A DNA stretch of 64,000 nt from Cordylochernes scorpioides (GCA_030710605.1 CP092863.1:59002899-59066898); one strand, 5' to 3'. Shown: positions 10,622 through 21,067, counted from the first letter of the stretch. Numbers and translations are program-made. The notes: a model not told the origin generated them from the sequence alone.

Positions 10622-10873
10622 TGTTGGAGCGGGTCGCTCCTTAAATAAATGCATATATTAGTTAATAACTAAATGGCATCCTCTCTTTCTTTTTCCCAGT
10701 AAGAGACGCCTACGGAAGCCAACATAAACATAGACAGATAAAGCACATAGGTTATAGTTATTAACTAATCTATGCATTTATTTAAGGCGCCAAATTATAA
10801 TTGTAACAAATAGTATTTGAATCAAAACATTCAATCGGGTAAAACACGGGCGTTGCCCGGGTCATTCGGCTAG
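10622..10873 (+). mobile_element. Helitron 3' portion, copy 2
   Basis: GGAGCGGG and then GGCGCCAAATTATAATTGTAA, the 3' hairpin (ACACGGGC/GCCCGGGT, with one mismatch that weakens the stem) and CATTCGGCTAG match the complete copy at 1267-1954. A 145-bp palindromic insertion (10641-10785) splits it, and the 5' part is missing or too diverged to see. Confidence 0.75.
10641..10785. mobile_element. Hairpin MITE with TTAA ends inside the Helitron
   Basis: Arms 10641-10671 and 10755-10785 are inverted repeats of 31 bases with one mismatch, both starting TTAAATAAATGCAT from the outside. They enclose 83 unrelated bases. The flanks match the Helitron on both sides, so it is an insertion or a replacement. 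TTAA at both ends could be a target duplication, as in piggyBac-type elements, or part of the arm itself. Confidence 0.55.
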
Positions 10874-12904
10874 TGTATACATCTAGATTGTCTTGGCTGG
10901 AACACCAACTGCTCTATATATTTCCTACTTAAAATTATTTATTAAAATATTGTTATTCGCTCTTCTTAACAAATTACTTATATATTTTAACGCATTTTAA
11001 ATACTATACCTCCTTTCAATATTTCGCATATTTATTAATTACTTATTATGATTGTCTCTCGAGTTTATTTTTCGTTTTAACCATTGTATTTTTATTTTTA
11101 TATGAACAATCGAGATTATAACTTTTATTTTAAATCTTCAATGTGTATAATCATTTTAACTTTCTATACTATTGTATCAACATTCATCATATACAATGTT
11201 TATATATATTTTTTTAACTTCAATTTTTAAATCTGATTTTAAGATTTTTAAATTCAAATTTCAGAAAATACATCGACACCATTACCCTCCAAATTCTCAT
11301 TCCATATAGCCCATGCCTTCTCAGAGAGGTCGTTACTATCAGCTAAAACTTTGATTTCTCACATTGATTCTCTATATCACTATTTTTCTCACTATTTTTC
11401 TCGACCAAAGTTTCCTCCAACCATGCCCAAATCCGTCTGATAGGACAGCGCATGTCGAATACCTTAAGCATAATGTTGATGGACCAATGCCTACAATCCC
11501 ATAATGTCGCATTGCATCGTAGTACCAGAAGAAATCTATTTTATGTCCACCTATCTAGATCCTTTAAATTAGATCACCTTATAATTCAATGCACTTTCAA
11601 ATATTAATTCCAACACTCAATGCTGTATATAATCACCTAAATTTATATTTATATCTTTACATTTTTAATCCTTTTTCATATATTTGTATACATTGGACTT
11701 AACATTATTATTTGCCAAAATTTCTTTTTTAAAATTATCAATCATTATTATTAAGGAAAACATACCCAATGTTATAATTCTACAACCCTATAATATCATA
11801 TCAAAATAATTTGTACTCAAATTATTTTCCCCTTTATAATTACCTTATGCTTCCATCTATAATGATCATAAGCTAATTTTCATCAACCGGGGCATATACT
11901 CTTGTAATATATTCCAATATATACCGATATCCTCATGTGATGTATAGTTATAATGTAATGGTTAAGGTAACAAATAAAATTTCGAGTGAGAGATAGCCAG
12001 CGCCTGTAAAGGAAAAAGGTCCGTAAAAATAAGTTGGGTTCCCAGGTGTGCCCTTTTCTTACTTGAACAGACAAAGGATAGAAAAATGTACCTTCTATTT
12101 GTAAGTTCATCCACAGACACGATGGACTGTTTGCTCTGGGTTGCACCGGGGAGTAGAGCGGCTGATTGGTCAGTTTGATGGGTGCGGCCCCTGCACATAG
12201 CTTCGTGGGACTTTCCTCTATAGCATGATGGATTAGTGTAACATTTATATGCCGAAAGATAATGTTGAGAGAGCGTACAATCTTGGAAGTTTAACAAATT
12301 TTTGAAGTTATAAAATATTGTCAATTATCTATAAAAGAAAATATGAATGAAATTAAGACAATTAATATTGGTCTCTCTGTGTTTCACAAGAATAAATATA
12401 ATTAATGTATAAGTATTTTGAGGGGGGTTTAAATAACAATATTGAATACTTACACAGCTAATAATAGTTCTTCTAACTATTGAAATTCGGTACATTTTTA
12501 ACATCTGTATATACCATGATTTTCTATCATGGAAATAAAGTTTGAAGGAGTAGGCTTTGATGATTCTTATGAAAAGAACCATCGATGTCAAAAATTGGAG
12601 ATATTTGAAAAATCCCTATATAATATATTACAAAAGATCATATTTTGTATTTCAAATTCTTATTATTGATATTAATATTTCAAAAATTTAAATACATCTG
12701 GTTTCAAGCAAACCTTATGAACATGAACCTGGTTATTTCTCGAGCTACTGGAACCGAGGCAGGTTTAGCTGAATTATAATCCTTCAAATTGTTGATTTGT
12801 GTGGAGATGATATCAATATGCGGTTAGTATAAATTAAAGACATCCCACTCTCCATTAATAAGAATAATTTTGGTTACTTTCCAGTTAGATATACGATTAT
12901 TTAA
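10874..12904. other. No gene recognised; AT-rich with one copy of repeat C
   Basis: Apart from repeat C at 11905-12070, the two kilobases show only AT-rich sequence and short chance frames. A slightly GC-richer patch at 12095-12230 has no readable domain. Confidence 0.45.
11905..12070 (+). repeat. Interspersed repeat C, copy 2
   Basis: Second copy of the sequence at 8500-8665, in the same orientation; it shares TATTCCAATATATACC, TTCGAGTGAG, AGCCAGCGCC and GGGTTCCCAGGTG. The tRNA-like head seen before copy 1 is not recognisable here. Confidence 0.55.
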
Positions 12905-12955
12905 TACTCTCTCTCTCTCGGCCGTGCGGCCGAGCTGGTAAACTCCTTTGAGGTA

Positions 12956-14471
12956 TTGACTGATAGCCAAGAGCATGGCGAACATGAAAATCTAGCTCAT
13001 GTGCATCAAGTCCCTGCCAATTTTGATAAATCGGCGGAAAACGCAGAGATGCAAGTAAAATTTTTATCTTCTACAAATATAAAAGGTGACGGAGATGCAA
13101 ATCAGGCCGCGGAAAAAAATGAAATCTATGCAAATTCGGCAGCGGATGCTAGCCTCTGCCTTCCAACTACGGCTTCCAGCGCTGATGGCGGTCGGGTTTT
13201 GAACTGGGCTGAGGCCATGAGCGCCAGGATCCCAACAACAAGCCTTATCTCTTTATAAGGGTTGAGCGGAAAAGGCGAAGGACATCAGCTTCTCAGCGTG
13301 CTCCGGCGGCGCAGTCAGGCGCCGTCGCACCAGGTCAGAGAATCACCAACGCCACCCGGGGCGGATTCTCAGCCAGGCGTCGCCCTCTCGCCCAGGAGAT
13401 CAAAGCGACGCGGAAGAACATCGCCGAAGCAAGGGCACAGCAAACCACGTGCACCATGGACCACTGCGTCTATGTCGAGCACTGCCCTGAATTCAGTCAG
13501 CAACAGTATGTTCTGGCGCTGGACAAGCTGGTGGGAGGGACCAACATCATCCAGCTCAACATGATGAACGGCCATGTCCTGGTCGGCCTCGCTACCAAGG
13601 CTCTCGCGGACCGCCTCAACAAGGAAGGCCTCGATATCGAGGACACCCTGCTCAAGACCTATCCCTTCCGCAAACAGGCGAAGAGAGTCATCGTCATCAA
13701 CCTGCCCTTCTTCCTGGAGGATGCAGAGGTCATCGCCGCCCTGAGGCCTTACGGGCAAGTCACATCGATCGCCCCGCTGTTCATCAAACTTGCGGGCTTC
13801 ACAGTGAAGGTAGGAAGACAGGAGCTATTCATCCTTCTGAATGAGGGCGTGAAACTAGAGAGGCTCCCAACGCGCCTCAACATCAACCACAAAGGCGAGA
13901 TCCTGCCGGCCTTCCTGGTGTACGGAGTCAAATGCTCGCGGTGCCAGAGGCAGGGGCACCGTAGGGCCAACTGCCCCTGACATGCAAAAGGCCTACAGAT
14001 GCGTCTGAGCAGGCGCAGTCAAGCCCGGTCCTGCGCCCACTACACCCACCGCCGATCCACCTGCTGCTCCCATTCCGGCACAATCGCCCAAGAATCCAGA
14101 AGGCCTTTGCCCCGTTTCTCAATTCTATCCTCCCCCGACGGCAGCGAAGTCTGTCGAGAAAAGCAGCCCTGACCAGTCTTAAGAGCCGCTTCAGGATCAG
14201 AGGGATCCCATCAACCTCACACCCTTCGACAAAAAGTGAGATGAAAGCACTCCTCAAGCAGGTGCCAGGGTCTATCTTCACAGAGATAGAGAAGCTGGGG
14301 CTCGAGAGGGAGCCAGTCATCGAGGCCCTCCAATCCGTCCCTGGACTCAAGAACCTCCTCCCCTCCATGTCAGACTCCCAAAGGACTGGCGCTCAACAAT
14401 CTGGCCAGGAACCTGGTGGTGCGGATTCCCGGATCCAACACGCCCCTCTGCAAACGTCTCTCCGACGTTAG
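12956..14471 (+). pseudogene. Tx1/L1-like ORF1 (RNA-binding, zinc knuckle), frameshifted
   Basis: An N-terminal frame (12956-13258) ends in NWAEAMSARIP; a frameshift near 13240-13260 leads to an Arg-rich segment and then the frame from 13456. That part has an RRM-like stretch, KRVIVINLPFFLEDAEVI followed by LRPYGQV (about 13680-13760), then a LFILLNEGVKLERLP segment and one knuckle, CSRCQRQGHRRANC (13934-13975). A TGA follows, and a Pro-rich region leads to a C-terminal frame, 14241-14471. ORF1 proteins coat the element RNA. The order of RRM and knuckle fits L1/Tx1-group ORF1. Confidence 0.6.
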
Positions 14472-14492
14472 ACGGCAGACTGGGGGTACACA

Positions 14493-16172
14493 ATGAACCT
14501 CCGCGCCATGACACTCAACGCGCGAGGGCTCGCCACCACCGCCAGAGCTCTGCCATTTTCTGGCCCAACTCCGTGTGGACATCGCCTTCATCAAGGAAAC
14601 GAACAAAAAGTCCCTGAACCACGTCCAAGATCTTTGTCTCGGCTACAGCGCCATCCTCGCCCCGCTTACCGCCTCCAGGTGCTCCGGCCTCGCCTGCCTC
14701 TTCGTGCCTGGCGTTGCCATATTGCGACATCGTGTCCTGTGGCCTGGATGCATCGACCTAGTCCACCTCGATATCCACGGCCAGAAGATGGCCTTCATCA
14801 ACTGTCACCTGTCGCATGCTCCACACGAGCGGCTGTAACAACTGGGAATAATTGCAGAAACAGCAGTCCGGGACAATGCATGGGTAGTGGGCTACCTCAA
14901 CATCGACTGGGGTCCTGCCGGAGCAACAGATTCGGCCTCTGTAGAAGTCGTATACAATTTATTGGAGCAAGTCGCGCTGAAAGATTTCGCCACCTTCTTA
15001 AACCTGGCCCACCTTCCAACCAGAGTGGCCGACTTCGGGGTTCAAATCCACAGCAGCCGGCTTAATAGAATACTCCTCCCTGCCGCGCTAGTGGATAGGG
15101 CAAAGAGCTACAGTACTCGATTCTGCCGTCTCTCAGACCACCGCGCCGTCTTTCTCCAGCTAGGCTCTCCCCCTGCTGCGGGATCACCCGGTGTAGCTGT
15201 TGTGCTGAGGTCAGCGGCTGCCATTGAATATCTGTCATCTTACTTCGAGGACGTTGGGTGGGCCGCCGAGGACCTCGATGACAGAGCTCTGGTCGGGATG
15301 AAACCGCATAAAGGTTGAAATCTTGGCGGAAATCAGGTCACTCCACACAACTCACCCTGAGCTGGAGGACGACTACGTTACCCGAGCCAACCGTTATATC
15401 ATAGCCAGGCTGGAGGCCGACTATCCATCGCTGCCAGACCTCGGACGTGCGCTCTGCCTTCGCCGCCGTGTAGCAACCATCGTTAGGGATGAAGAGGGTA
15501 AAATCATGGGTGACCGCGAGCTACGCTCTAGGGTGCTCTCCTTCTTCAGGCACCGCTTCGCTCAGGACCCAGCTGACCCTGCCAAGGTAGACAACTTCAT
15601 CGCGGAAACCACCACCCCATCATTCTTGAAAAAGACGTTCCTCTACACCGGTCAGGTATTTCCAGGGAGGAAATCGCTACAGCCATTCGCACGCTTCCCA
15701 CTCGAAAGGCCCCGGGATGGGACAGCTTGCCCTGCGAATTCCTCTCTGCCTGAAGATTTCTTCTCGGCTCTTCTGTGGAGGGTGTTCGGAGTTTCCTTGG
15801 TGCGCGGTGCCCTGCCATCATCTACACGCCGCGGCTCCATTTGCCTGGTCCCCAAGGCCCGTAGTGGTCCTGGTCTAACTGGCTTCCGCCCCATCACCCT
15901 GCCCTCTACAGACTACAGGGTCCTCGCTGCCATCCTTCTACGGCGTCTCAGGCCCCACCTTCCTACGCTGGCGATGAACTGCCAGACCTACGCCATCCCG
16001 AGGAAGATACCTTCCTGGAACATCGCTCGGGTCACCGACGAGGTCGAAATAGCAATTGCGGGGAGGTTGCCGCTGGCGGTCGTATCTGTGGATCTGGAGT
16101 CCGCCTTTGAATCCCTGGACAGAGGATTTTTGATGTTCAGTTCTAAACGGCGTGAGGCAGGGCTGCGCGGTA
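14493..16172 (+). pseudogene. Tx1/L1-like ORF2: endonuclease and partial reverse transcriptase
   Basis: ATG 14493 starts with MTLNARGL, the N-terminal endonuclease motif. After a frameshift near 14560 the reading continues with DIAFIKETNKKSL (the catalytic Glu motif) to a TAA at 14836, then in the same frame GYLNIDWGP (where GDFN is expected) and RLSDHRAVF, the final His motif. The RT frame (15323 on) has RPITLPSTDYRVLA (about 15886) and SVDLESAFESLDRG (16084). Then about 60 residues are missing and the frame changes, with NGVRQGCAVS (16146) next. There the RT stops. The catalytic ADD motif is absent, so it is inactive. Confidence 0.7.
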
Positions 16173-16466
16173 AGCGCCGGCAACAGGGAGGCCTTCGTCC
16201 TCCTGAATGAAGGACGCAAACTCCACCAGCTCCCTGCCAAGCAGGTGATCATCTCCAAAGGGGACTCTACACCCGCCTACATTACCTACGGCGTTAGGTG
16301 TAGTAGATGTCACCGCCAGGGACATCTACGAGCCACATGCCAGGGCATCCAAAGTGGACCGGTGTTGACACCACCATCCTCCCAGCCCACCCCCTCCCAC
16401 AGCTATGCAGCTATAGTTTCAAAAAGTCAATTCACACCTCTTCGCTGGAGACCATGGGAATACTGA
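16173..16466 (+). pseudogene. Second copy of ORF1 zinc-knuckle region fused to truncated RT
   Basis: Directly after RQGCAVSA the frame reads REAFVLLNEGRKLHQLP and ends in CSRCHRQGHLRATC (about 16303-16342). This parallels LFILLNEGVKLERLP and CSRCQRQGHRRANC of the ORF1 at 13818-13975 but differs at many residues. It is therefore another family member's ORF1, not a duplication of this one. The join is in frame with the RT fragment. A Pro/Ser-rich tail follows to a stop at 16464. Confidence 0.75.
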
Positions 16467-16579
16467 CTAAATTATTATGCTAACATAATTATAAATACAA
16501 GTATCAGAGTCATCAACAATTCTATCATCATTTGCTTTTGTAAATGGATTAAATACCCAAATAGGGCCATTTCTTATAA

Positions 16580-16650
16580 GCATCGGCGGTTCAGTGGTAG
16601 AATGCTCGCCTGCCACGCGAGCGGCCCGGGTTCGATTTCCGGCCGATGCA
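16580..16650 (+). tRNA. tRNA-Gly (anticodon GCC)
   Basis: A complete 71-base cloverleaf can be drawn: acceptor GCATCGG with CCGATGC and discriminator A (16650), D arm around GTTCAGTGGTAGAAT (containing box A), anticodon stem CTCGC/GCGAG with loop CTGCCAC (anticodon GCC at 16612-16614), and T arm CCGGG-TTCGATT-TCCGG with one G-U pair (box B GGTTCGATTTCC). CCA is not encoded, as expected for a nuclear gene. It closely matches the universal animal tRNA-Gly-GCC sequence. It decodes GGC and GGU. There is no intron. Confidence 0.97.
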
Positions 16651-16660
16651 TTTTTTTTTT
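16651..16660 (+). terminator. RNA polymerase III terminator of tRNA-Gly
   Basis: A run of ten T residues follows the discriminator base directly, the standard pol III stop signal. Its intactness supports a functional tRNA gene rather than a retroposed copy. Confidence 0.9.
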
Positions 16661-16687
16661 ACAATTTATAAAACTTATTACTTATTA

Positions 16688-17047
16688 CTATATATATAAA
16701 AGTCAGCGTATGTATGTATGTTTGTCAACTATACACGTCCACAATACGTAACTAATCTGACTAAAATTTTAACAGTATATAAAATAGAATCTAAAAAAAC
16801 TCAGTGAAAATTTAAGGTCTCTATCCCGAATATCCGTCGTGTTATTTGCAAATTTGCTCTTTCGCTCGCGCCTCTAGCGGTGAAAATGGGGGGTAATACC
16901 AGCTGACCTAATGTACATGTAAAGTTTGGAGCGGGACGTTTCACAAGAGTGACATCCACGGCTCCAATTTATAATTGTAAAGAATAATATTTGAATAATA
17001 ACATTTTAACGGGTAAAACCCGGGCGTTGCCCGGGTCATTCGGCTAG
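16688..17047 (+). mobile_element. Non-autonomous Helitron, copy 3 (internally deleted)
   Basis: It starts CTATATATATAAAAGTCAGC and ends with the hairpin CCCGGGC-GTT-GCCCGGG, CATTCGG and CTAG, followed by T. The interior follows the 688-bp copy but lacks about 320 bases from its middle. The first TC of the 5' end is not seen; the sequence reads AC. It lies only 37 bp downstream of the tRNA-Gly gene. Confidence 0.85.
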
Positions 17048-17149
17048 TATAAAAATAAATATCAATGTTAATTATTAGTGATTATTATCGTTACAAATTA
17101 AAATCTAGTAAAGAAGAGTTGAAAAAGGTTTGATGAAAATGGATGGTTG

Positions 17150-17330
17150 AAAATGGACGTTGGCTCGTAGAGGCGTCAAAACAATGGTTTCCTTCCGCGT
17201 GCTTTCCACGTCACTGTCGCCGCGCATGCGCCGACTTAGCGTACACGGCCGGCAGAGGTGGTGGCGGTTGTAAGGGCTGGTCAAAATTGGCGGTGGATCA
17301 AAACACCGTCACAATATAAGTAAATTACTT
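17150..17330. promoter_or_regulatory. GC-rich island with an NRF1-type palindrome
   Basis: The local rise in GC contains CGCGCATGCGCCG (17221-17233), a near-perfect NRF1 site, and several GGCGG/GGTGGCGG blocks. Islands like this can mark promoters, but no transcript start or coding exon can be placed beside it, so function is unproven. Confidence 0.25.
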
Positions 17331-17582
17331 TTACGGCATTTCTAATTTTATCTTGCATATTTTCTCAATTTTATCATTTATTCTTATGTATTTTTCTTTC
17401 ATCATATTCCATATCTTATTGAGACGTCATGATTATTGTCCTATTTTATTATCCTATATTAATAATAATTTTAATTAATTTGTGTCCAAATTATTTCTTT
17501 TGATTTTATAATAGGTTTGTTAGGTCATCATTCATGTTATTTCATTTCCCACAAACAAACCTTCATCACCGGGGTCACATTC

Positions 17583-18204
17583 TATCGTATATTTCAAACT
17601 GTATCACACTTTTAGTATATGTCACATATCTTCCAATTAGTTAGAGCCGATATCTTAAAAGAGAGAGATCCTACTCTTCTTTTTTTAAAATGTACACCGT
17701 TTCTATTTGCTACCACCCCCATATTTTGAATATATATGCTATATCTTTATTAATAATACCTGTAAACCCCTATTTGTATTCAAACTAAAATTGGTGACGT
17801 CAAAATAAAAATCCAAAGAGCGGTCAGCTGTGGACAGCTGGGGAGAGAGTAGGAAAATGCCAAAGTCCAAATGGGGGGCCCCTCTCTCTCCAGGGATTTT
17901 ATAGACGACCCCTGTAAACTGGACAGGTTTTGGCAGGGGGTCAGCAGATGTTCTAGGGTGTGGCTATATCGGCAGACGGCTTCTATCTCGCGCAGTCTCT
18001 CTATCCATATCTCGGTGATAGCATCCAAGTTTGTGTCATGGCCTCTACCTCTGTCCCGTGGGCTGTCCCCGATCAGTCTCGGTGCTAACATCCAGCCCTG
18101 CCTCTGCTTCTTGTTGTCCGCGTGTGGGAAGAACATCAACACTCGCCTCACGTACACGACTGCCAGTTTATCTATACGACGAAAGGTTCATCACATTTGC
18201 AACA
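17583..18204 (-). repeat. LTR-like repeat D, copy 1
   Basis: This segment recurs at 21068-21623 in the same orientation. On the minus strand it starts TGTTGCAAATG, has a TATA box (GTCTATAAAATCC, around 17898) and looks like a solo LTR. The matched parts include CTTCCAATTAGTTAG, CCTCTACCTCTGTCCCG and AACACTCGCCTCA. No gag or pol lies between the two copies, so they are probably separate solo LTRs. The lower end is uncertain by tens of bases. Confidence 0.5.
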
Positions 18205-18567
18205 ATATTTCATATATATATTTATTCTGTATTTAACCTCATATAACCTCATATGAACGATGTAATAAAGTAGTTTCAATCTCAATATCTCTCTCTTCAT
18301 GTTTGACAAGATTATTCGGTGAATAATTAATTTATGGAAAGTGGAACTTTTCCTTGATTGATCCATCCGCATTAATAGAAAATGTCTAGACACAGCCACA
18401 ATTTAAAATCTATAACTCCACAACACCTGTTCCATGCTAAAATAAAAGCGTTCAACTTTAAGCAATGCTAAATTTCTCGATAATAAAATTGCAAGGTTAT
18501 AGAAAAATTATGCACTTCAATTATATATATGTACATTAAGGAAAGTATTCTTGCATATTGTACTTAC
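18205..18567. other. Presumed intron or 3' flank of the sushi-domain gene
   Basis: AT-rich sequence with no readable exon or repeat copy. It lies downstream, in the sense of the minus-strand exons. Confidence 0.3.
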
Positions 18568-18651
18568 CAGAAGAATCAGGTATTGGTCCAGTCTCGGTGT
18601 TCCAACCACAGAGTGGCTCTCCATGGCATGGCAGCGTCCTTATGTCTGTCG
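18568..18651 (-). CDS. Exon of the sushi-domain gene (84 bp, phase 1-1)
   Basis: On the minus strand a pyrimidine-rich acceptor (CTTTTTTCCGTGCTTTACAG) precedes the exon, and the donor GTAAGTAC, near-perfect consensus, follows it. The frame reads TDIRTLPCHGEPLCGWN and then TETGPIPDSS. Both ends are phase 1, matching the phase of the sushi exon 640 bp upstream, so the two can splice in frame. Two cysteines and the phase suggest an extracellular segment. I do not recognise a domain. The exon's chromosomal strand and its spacing fit one gene. Confidence 0.6.
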
Positions 18652-19287
18652 CTGTAAAGCACGGAAAAAAGTGTTTTACTAAGAGATAAAGCTGTGACCG
18701 CTGTAATAAAAGCATAAAGTTATGGCCCGTGTCTTTTGAAACATATATTAAAGGTTGATATGCTAAATTGTAGAAATTTTTAAATAGGTGACGGACTGTG
18801 ATTGCAGATGCATATATTGAGGGGTAGGGTATGGGACTGAGAAAATATTTGTATATAAGATTAAAGATCATTCCCGCGGAATCCTCTGCTGGCAAGATCG
18901 AAGAGTGAGACTGGTAGAACATACTTTATCTCTGCTGACTGCTATAAAACGAGAAAGTTTACCTCTATGTTTAAGATTTTATTGCTGACATCTAGAGCAG
19001 AATAAGTCTAATTATAAAATTCGTAGAATGTTAATTAAATAATATATTTGAATATTAAAAATAAAGCAAAATAAGCAATGACAAATACTGGATGAAAACT
19101 GACAATATTTGCAAAACAGAATGTCAAATGAGAACCTGGACGCGGACGAAGATCGATTTTAAAAATCTAATAAGTTAATAGAGCATAGTTCTGCCATTAC
19201 CTACATCAAAAAAGGGGGAACATATAAATATTTTTAAGCGAAGATAAGTGGTCCACCTACAAGGGCCTAGTTAAAGACAACACCCAC

Positions 19288-19455
19288 CATGACAAAGGGG
19301 AAATGAGGCGTTCCAATGGGTTCCATTGCAAACTTGGACGGGCCATTGGGCGCCCAGGTCATACCCAGGGCGACAGGTCACCTGTGCCATGGCGCGGCGA
19401 TGGGAGAGGTGGACGTGGCCTGCGGTAGGATGCTCCAGCTTCTGACAGCCCCCGG
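19288..19455 (-). CDS. Sushi (CCP/SCR) domain exon of a host extracellular protein
   Basis: The 168-bp exon encodes one full CCP domain: four cysteines at the expected spacing (GGC, VTC, VQVC, PLC), the HPTAGHV and CRPGYDL motifs, and the Trp before the last Cys. Two N-glycosylation sequons (NGT, NAS) fit a secreted or membrane protein. It is bounded by an acceptor (TATGCTGTGTCCAG) and a donor (GTGGGT), with phase 1 at both ends as usual for CCP exons. CCP proteins mediate adhesion, synaptic or immune contacts. A hikaru genki-like or similar insect CCP gene is possible, but I cannot name it from this exon. Confidence 0.8.
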
Positions 19456-19872
19456 CTGGACACAGCATAGAGTCTCTGTTGCCATAGCTCGACAGGCTGA
19501 GACGCACTTATGTTTAACTTCCTTTTTATAACGTTTAAAAAGTAATATATATCACATTTATTACATGTCCTAATGAGAAATATTGAACTTTAATCCAAAA
19601 TACCCAATATAGAAAACTTTGCTAATGTAGACTTTGGCATTACAAGCAATCATCTTCTTGGCTTGCCGGAACTTGCTCAAGATAGGATATGATGCGCAAC
19701 TTAATTTTTTTATCTAGGCAATATAATTATTGATCTATAAATAAATTTGAATTATATTTTCGATAATCGATAGTATGCTCAAAAGAGCATAAACAGAATC
19801 TGTTATTAACCTTTGTACATTCGGTATGTGTGAATAAAAAAAAACATTTTATTGTTTCAAATATCAATCTAC

Positions 19873-19958
19873 CTTTCTTCTTGCTGAGCTTCCTTTTCAT
19901 CATCCATTCATCCGAGTGCCCATATTGGGATGGAGTTGTAGACTTATATACAGCCAGA
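19873..19958 (-). CDS. Candidate upstream exon of the sushi-domain gene
   Basis: The minus strand has an open, unusually charged segment, PSQYGHSDEWMMKRKLSKKK, ending at a possible donor (AAAG|GTAGATT) in phase 1, which fits the acceptor of the sushi exon 417 bp downstream. The acceptor (TTTGTCTATTAG) is weak and could lie further upstream. It could be a linker before the CCP domain. Transcript data would decide; chance is a real alternative. Confidence 0.35.
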
Positions 19959-20426
19959 CTAATAGACAAAGTGCTTTGGAGGAACATCATTGAAGATGTA
20001 CTCCATTGCTCTGATATAGAGTGGACTCATTCACTTAATATAAGATATCCATAATGTTATTGGCTTCAAAAAAACATACCTTAATTAAAATTCTAGAAAC
20101 AAACATTTTCTGCATCACGAACAAATATTCCTATCTCAGAAATTTATTTATTGAAGGTTTTTTATATGTGAAATCTAAGAGCAGTATTTTAAATTTGTAC
20201 TCTCCTTTCTTTCTATGTAACCTACCTAGAGAATAGCATCAATTTTGAAACATATTATCTAGACGTTCAGAAGGTCTCAAAATCGTTAATTTTAATCGCT
20301 GTGTAACAGGCTGTTTCCATTGAGGTAATCTTCGGTCTGGTTCTCCATCCCTGCTTCCTGAGGTGATCAGAACCCAATTGTATCCCTCTCACAATTTATT
20401 CTTTATCATTTTTATAAATATAAATA
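19959..20426. other. No certain gene; possible further exon of the sushi-domain gene
   Basis: Mostly AT-rich. At about 20300-20380 the minus strand has an acceptor-like CACCTCAG followed by a GC-richer open stretch reading RDGEPDRRLPQWKQPVTQ. There is no clear donor, so I do not call it an exon. Confidence 0.25.
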
Positions 20427-21058
20427 TATATATTAAAAATAAAAAAGGCATATCTTGACCAGGAGCACATGTGCTTTTCAGATGGCAGAGCGCCATCTAG
20501 TGGAACAGAAATCAACTTAACATTTATTTGGCATGTTCCCTGATATTTGGCTAACCCAATTTATTGATAAATCAAAAAAGCCATCCACTAACGCGTTTCG
20601 CGCTGTTGGAGCTCGTCAGCGTGGAGTAGGCTGTACCACTGCGACCAAATAAATTTTTGGTCCCAGTGGCTTCCTGGAAATCTAAGAAATGGTTATTTAA
20701 GGCTAAACTTGTGTAAATACGCTTAACACATGAAAAAACAATAGAAGAAAATAAAAAAATAAAAAGGTCGGGTGTTGACATTAAAAATAAAAAGGCATAT
20801 CCTGACCAGGTGCACATGTTTTTCAGAACTCCACGCTGTCGAGCGCCAACAGCGCGAAACGCGTTCGTGGATGGCTTTTCTTGATTTAATAAAAAATTGG
20901 GTTTGTCAAATATCAGGGAACAGGCTAAATCAATTAATAGTTGATTTCTGTTCCACCAGATGGCGCTCTGCCTTTTGAAAAGCACATGTGCTCCTGGTCA
21001 GGATTTATTTTTAATATCAACACCTGACCATTTTTAATTTTTTTTTCTATTATATTTT
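20427..21058. repeat. Foldback element, copy 3 (rearranged)
   Basis: The outer arms (20427-20560 and about 20900-21023) match the foldback elements at 7.3-8.3 kb, with AGCACATGTGCT and GATGGC(A/G)CTCTGCC. The interior has the CGCGAAACGCGTTCGTGG core once in each orientation, and a second partial left arm starts near 20770. No protein. It lies in the presumed 5' part or upstream region of the sushi-domain gene. Confidence 0.7.
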
Positions 21059-21067
21059 CATATATAT

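Larger units (their letters stand above)
12905..16172 (+). mobile_element. Tx1/L1-like non-LTR retrotransposon, GC-rich, decayed
   Basis: The block is far richer in G and C than its surroundings and begins near the palindromic CTCGGCCGTGCGGCCGAG. It holds a zinc-knuckle ORF1 and an endonuclease plus reverse transcriptase ORF2. The RT reading DYRVLAAILLRRLRP and SVDLESAFESLDRGFL is closest in style to L1/Tx1-type elements, though Tx1 placement is my inference. It is truncated inside the RT and joined at about 16172 to another piece of ORF1. Confidence 0.65.

Noticed and set aside
9374..10661. Several overlapping frames of 60-107 residues
   Set aside because: Composition follows the local AT or T-run bias; no domain, splice signal or repeat supports them.
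17780..18157. 125-residue open frame in LTR-like repeat D
   Set aside because: It shows no domain, is not preserved in the second copy at 21.1-21.6 kb, and its strand coincides with LTR features, so it is treated as chance.
20300..20380. Candidate exon reading RDGEPDRRLPQWKQPVTQ after a CACCTCAG acceptor
   Set aside because: No donor site and no family recognised; noted only as a possibility in the intergenic entry.
18208..21067. Idea that the two repeat D copies are the LTRs of one element
   Set aside because: The sequence between them holds host-like exons and a foldback element and no gag or pol, so two solo LTR-like copies fit better.
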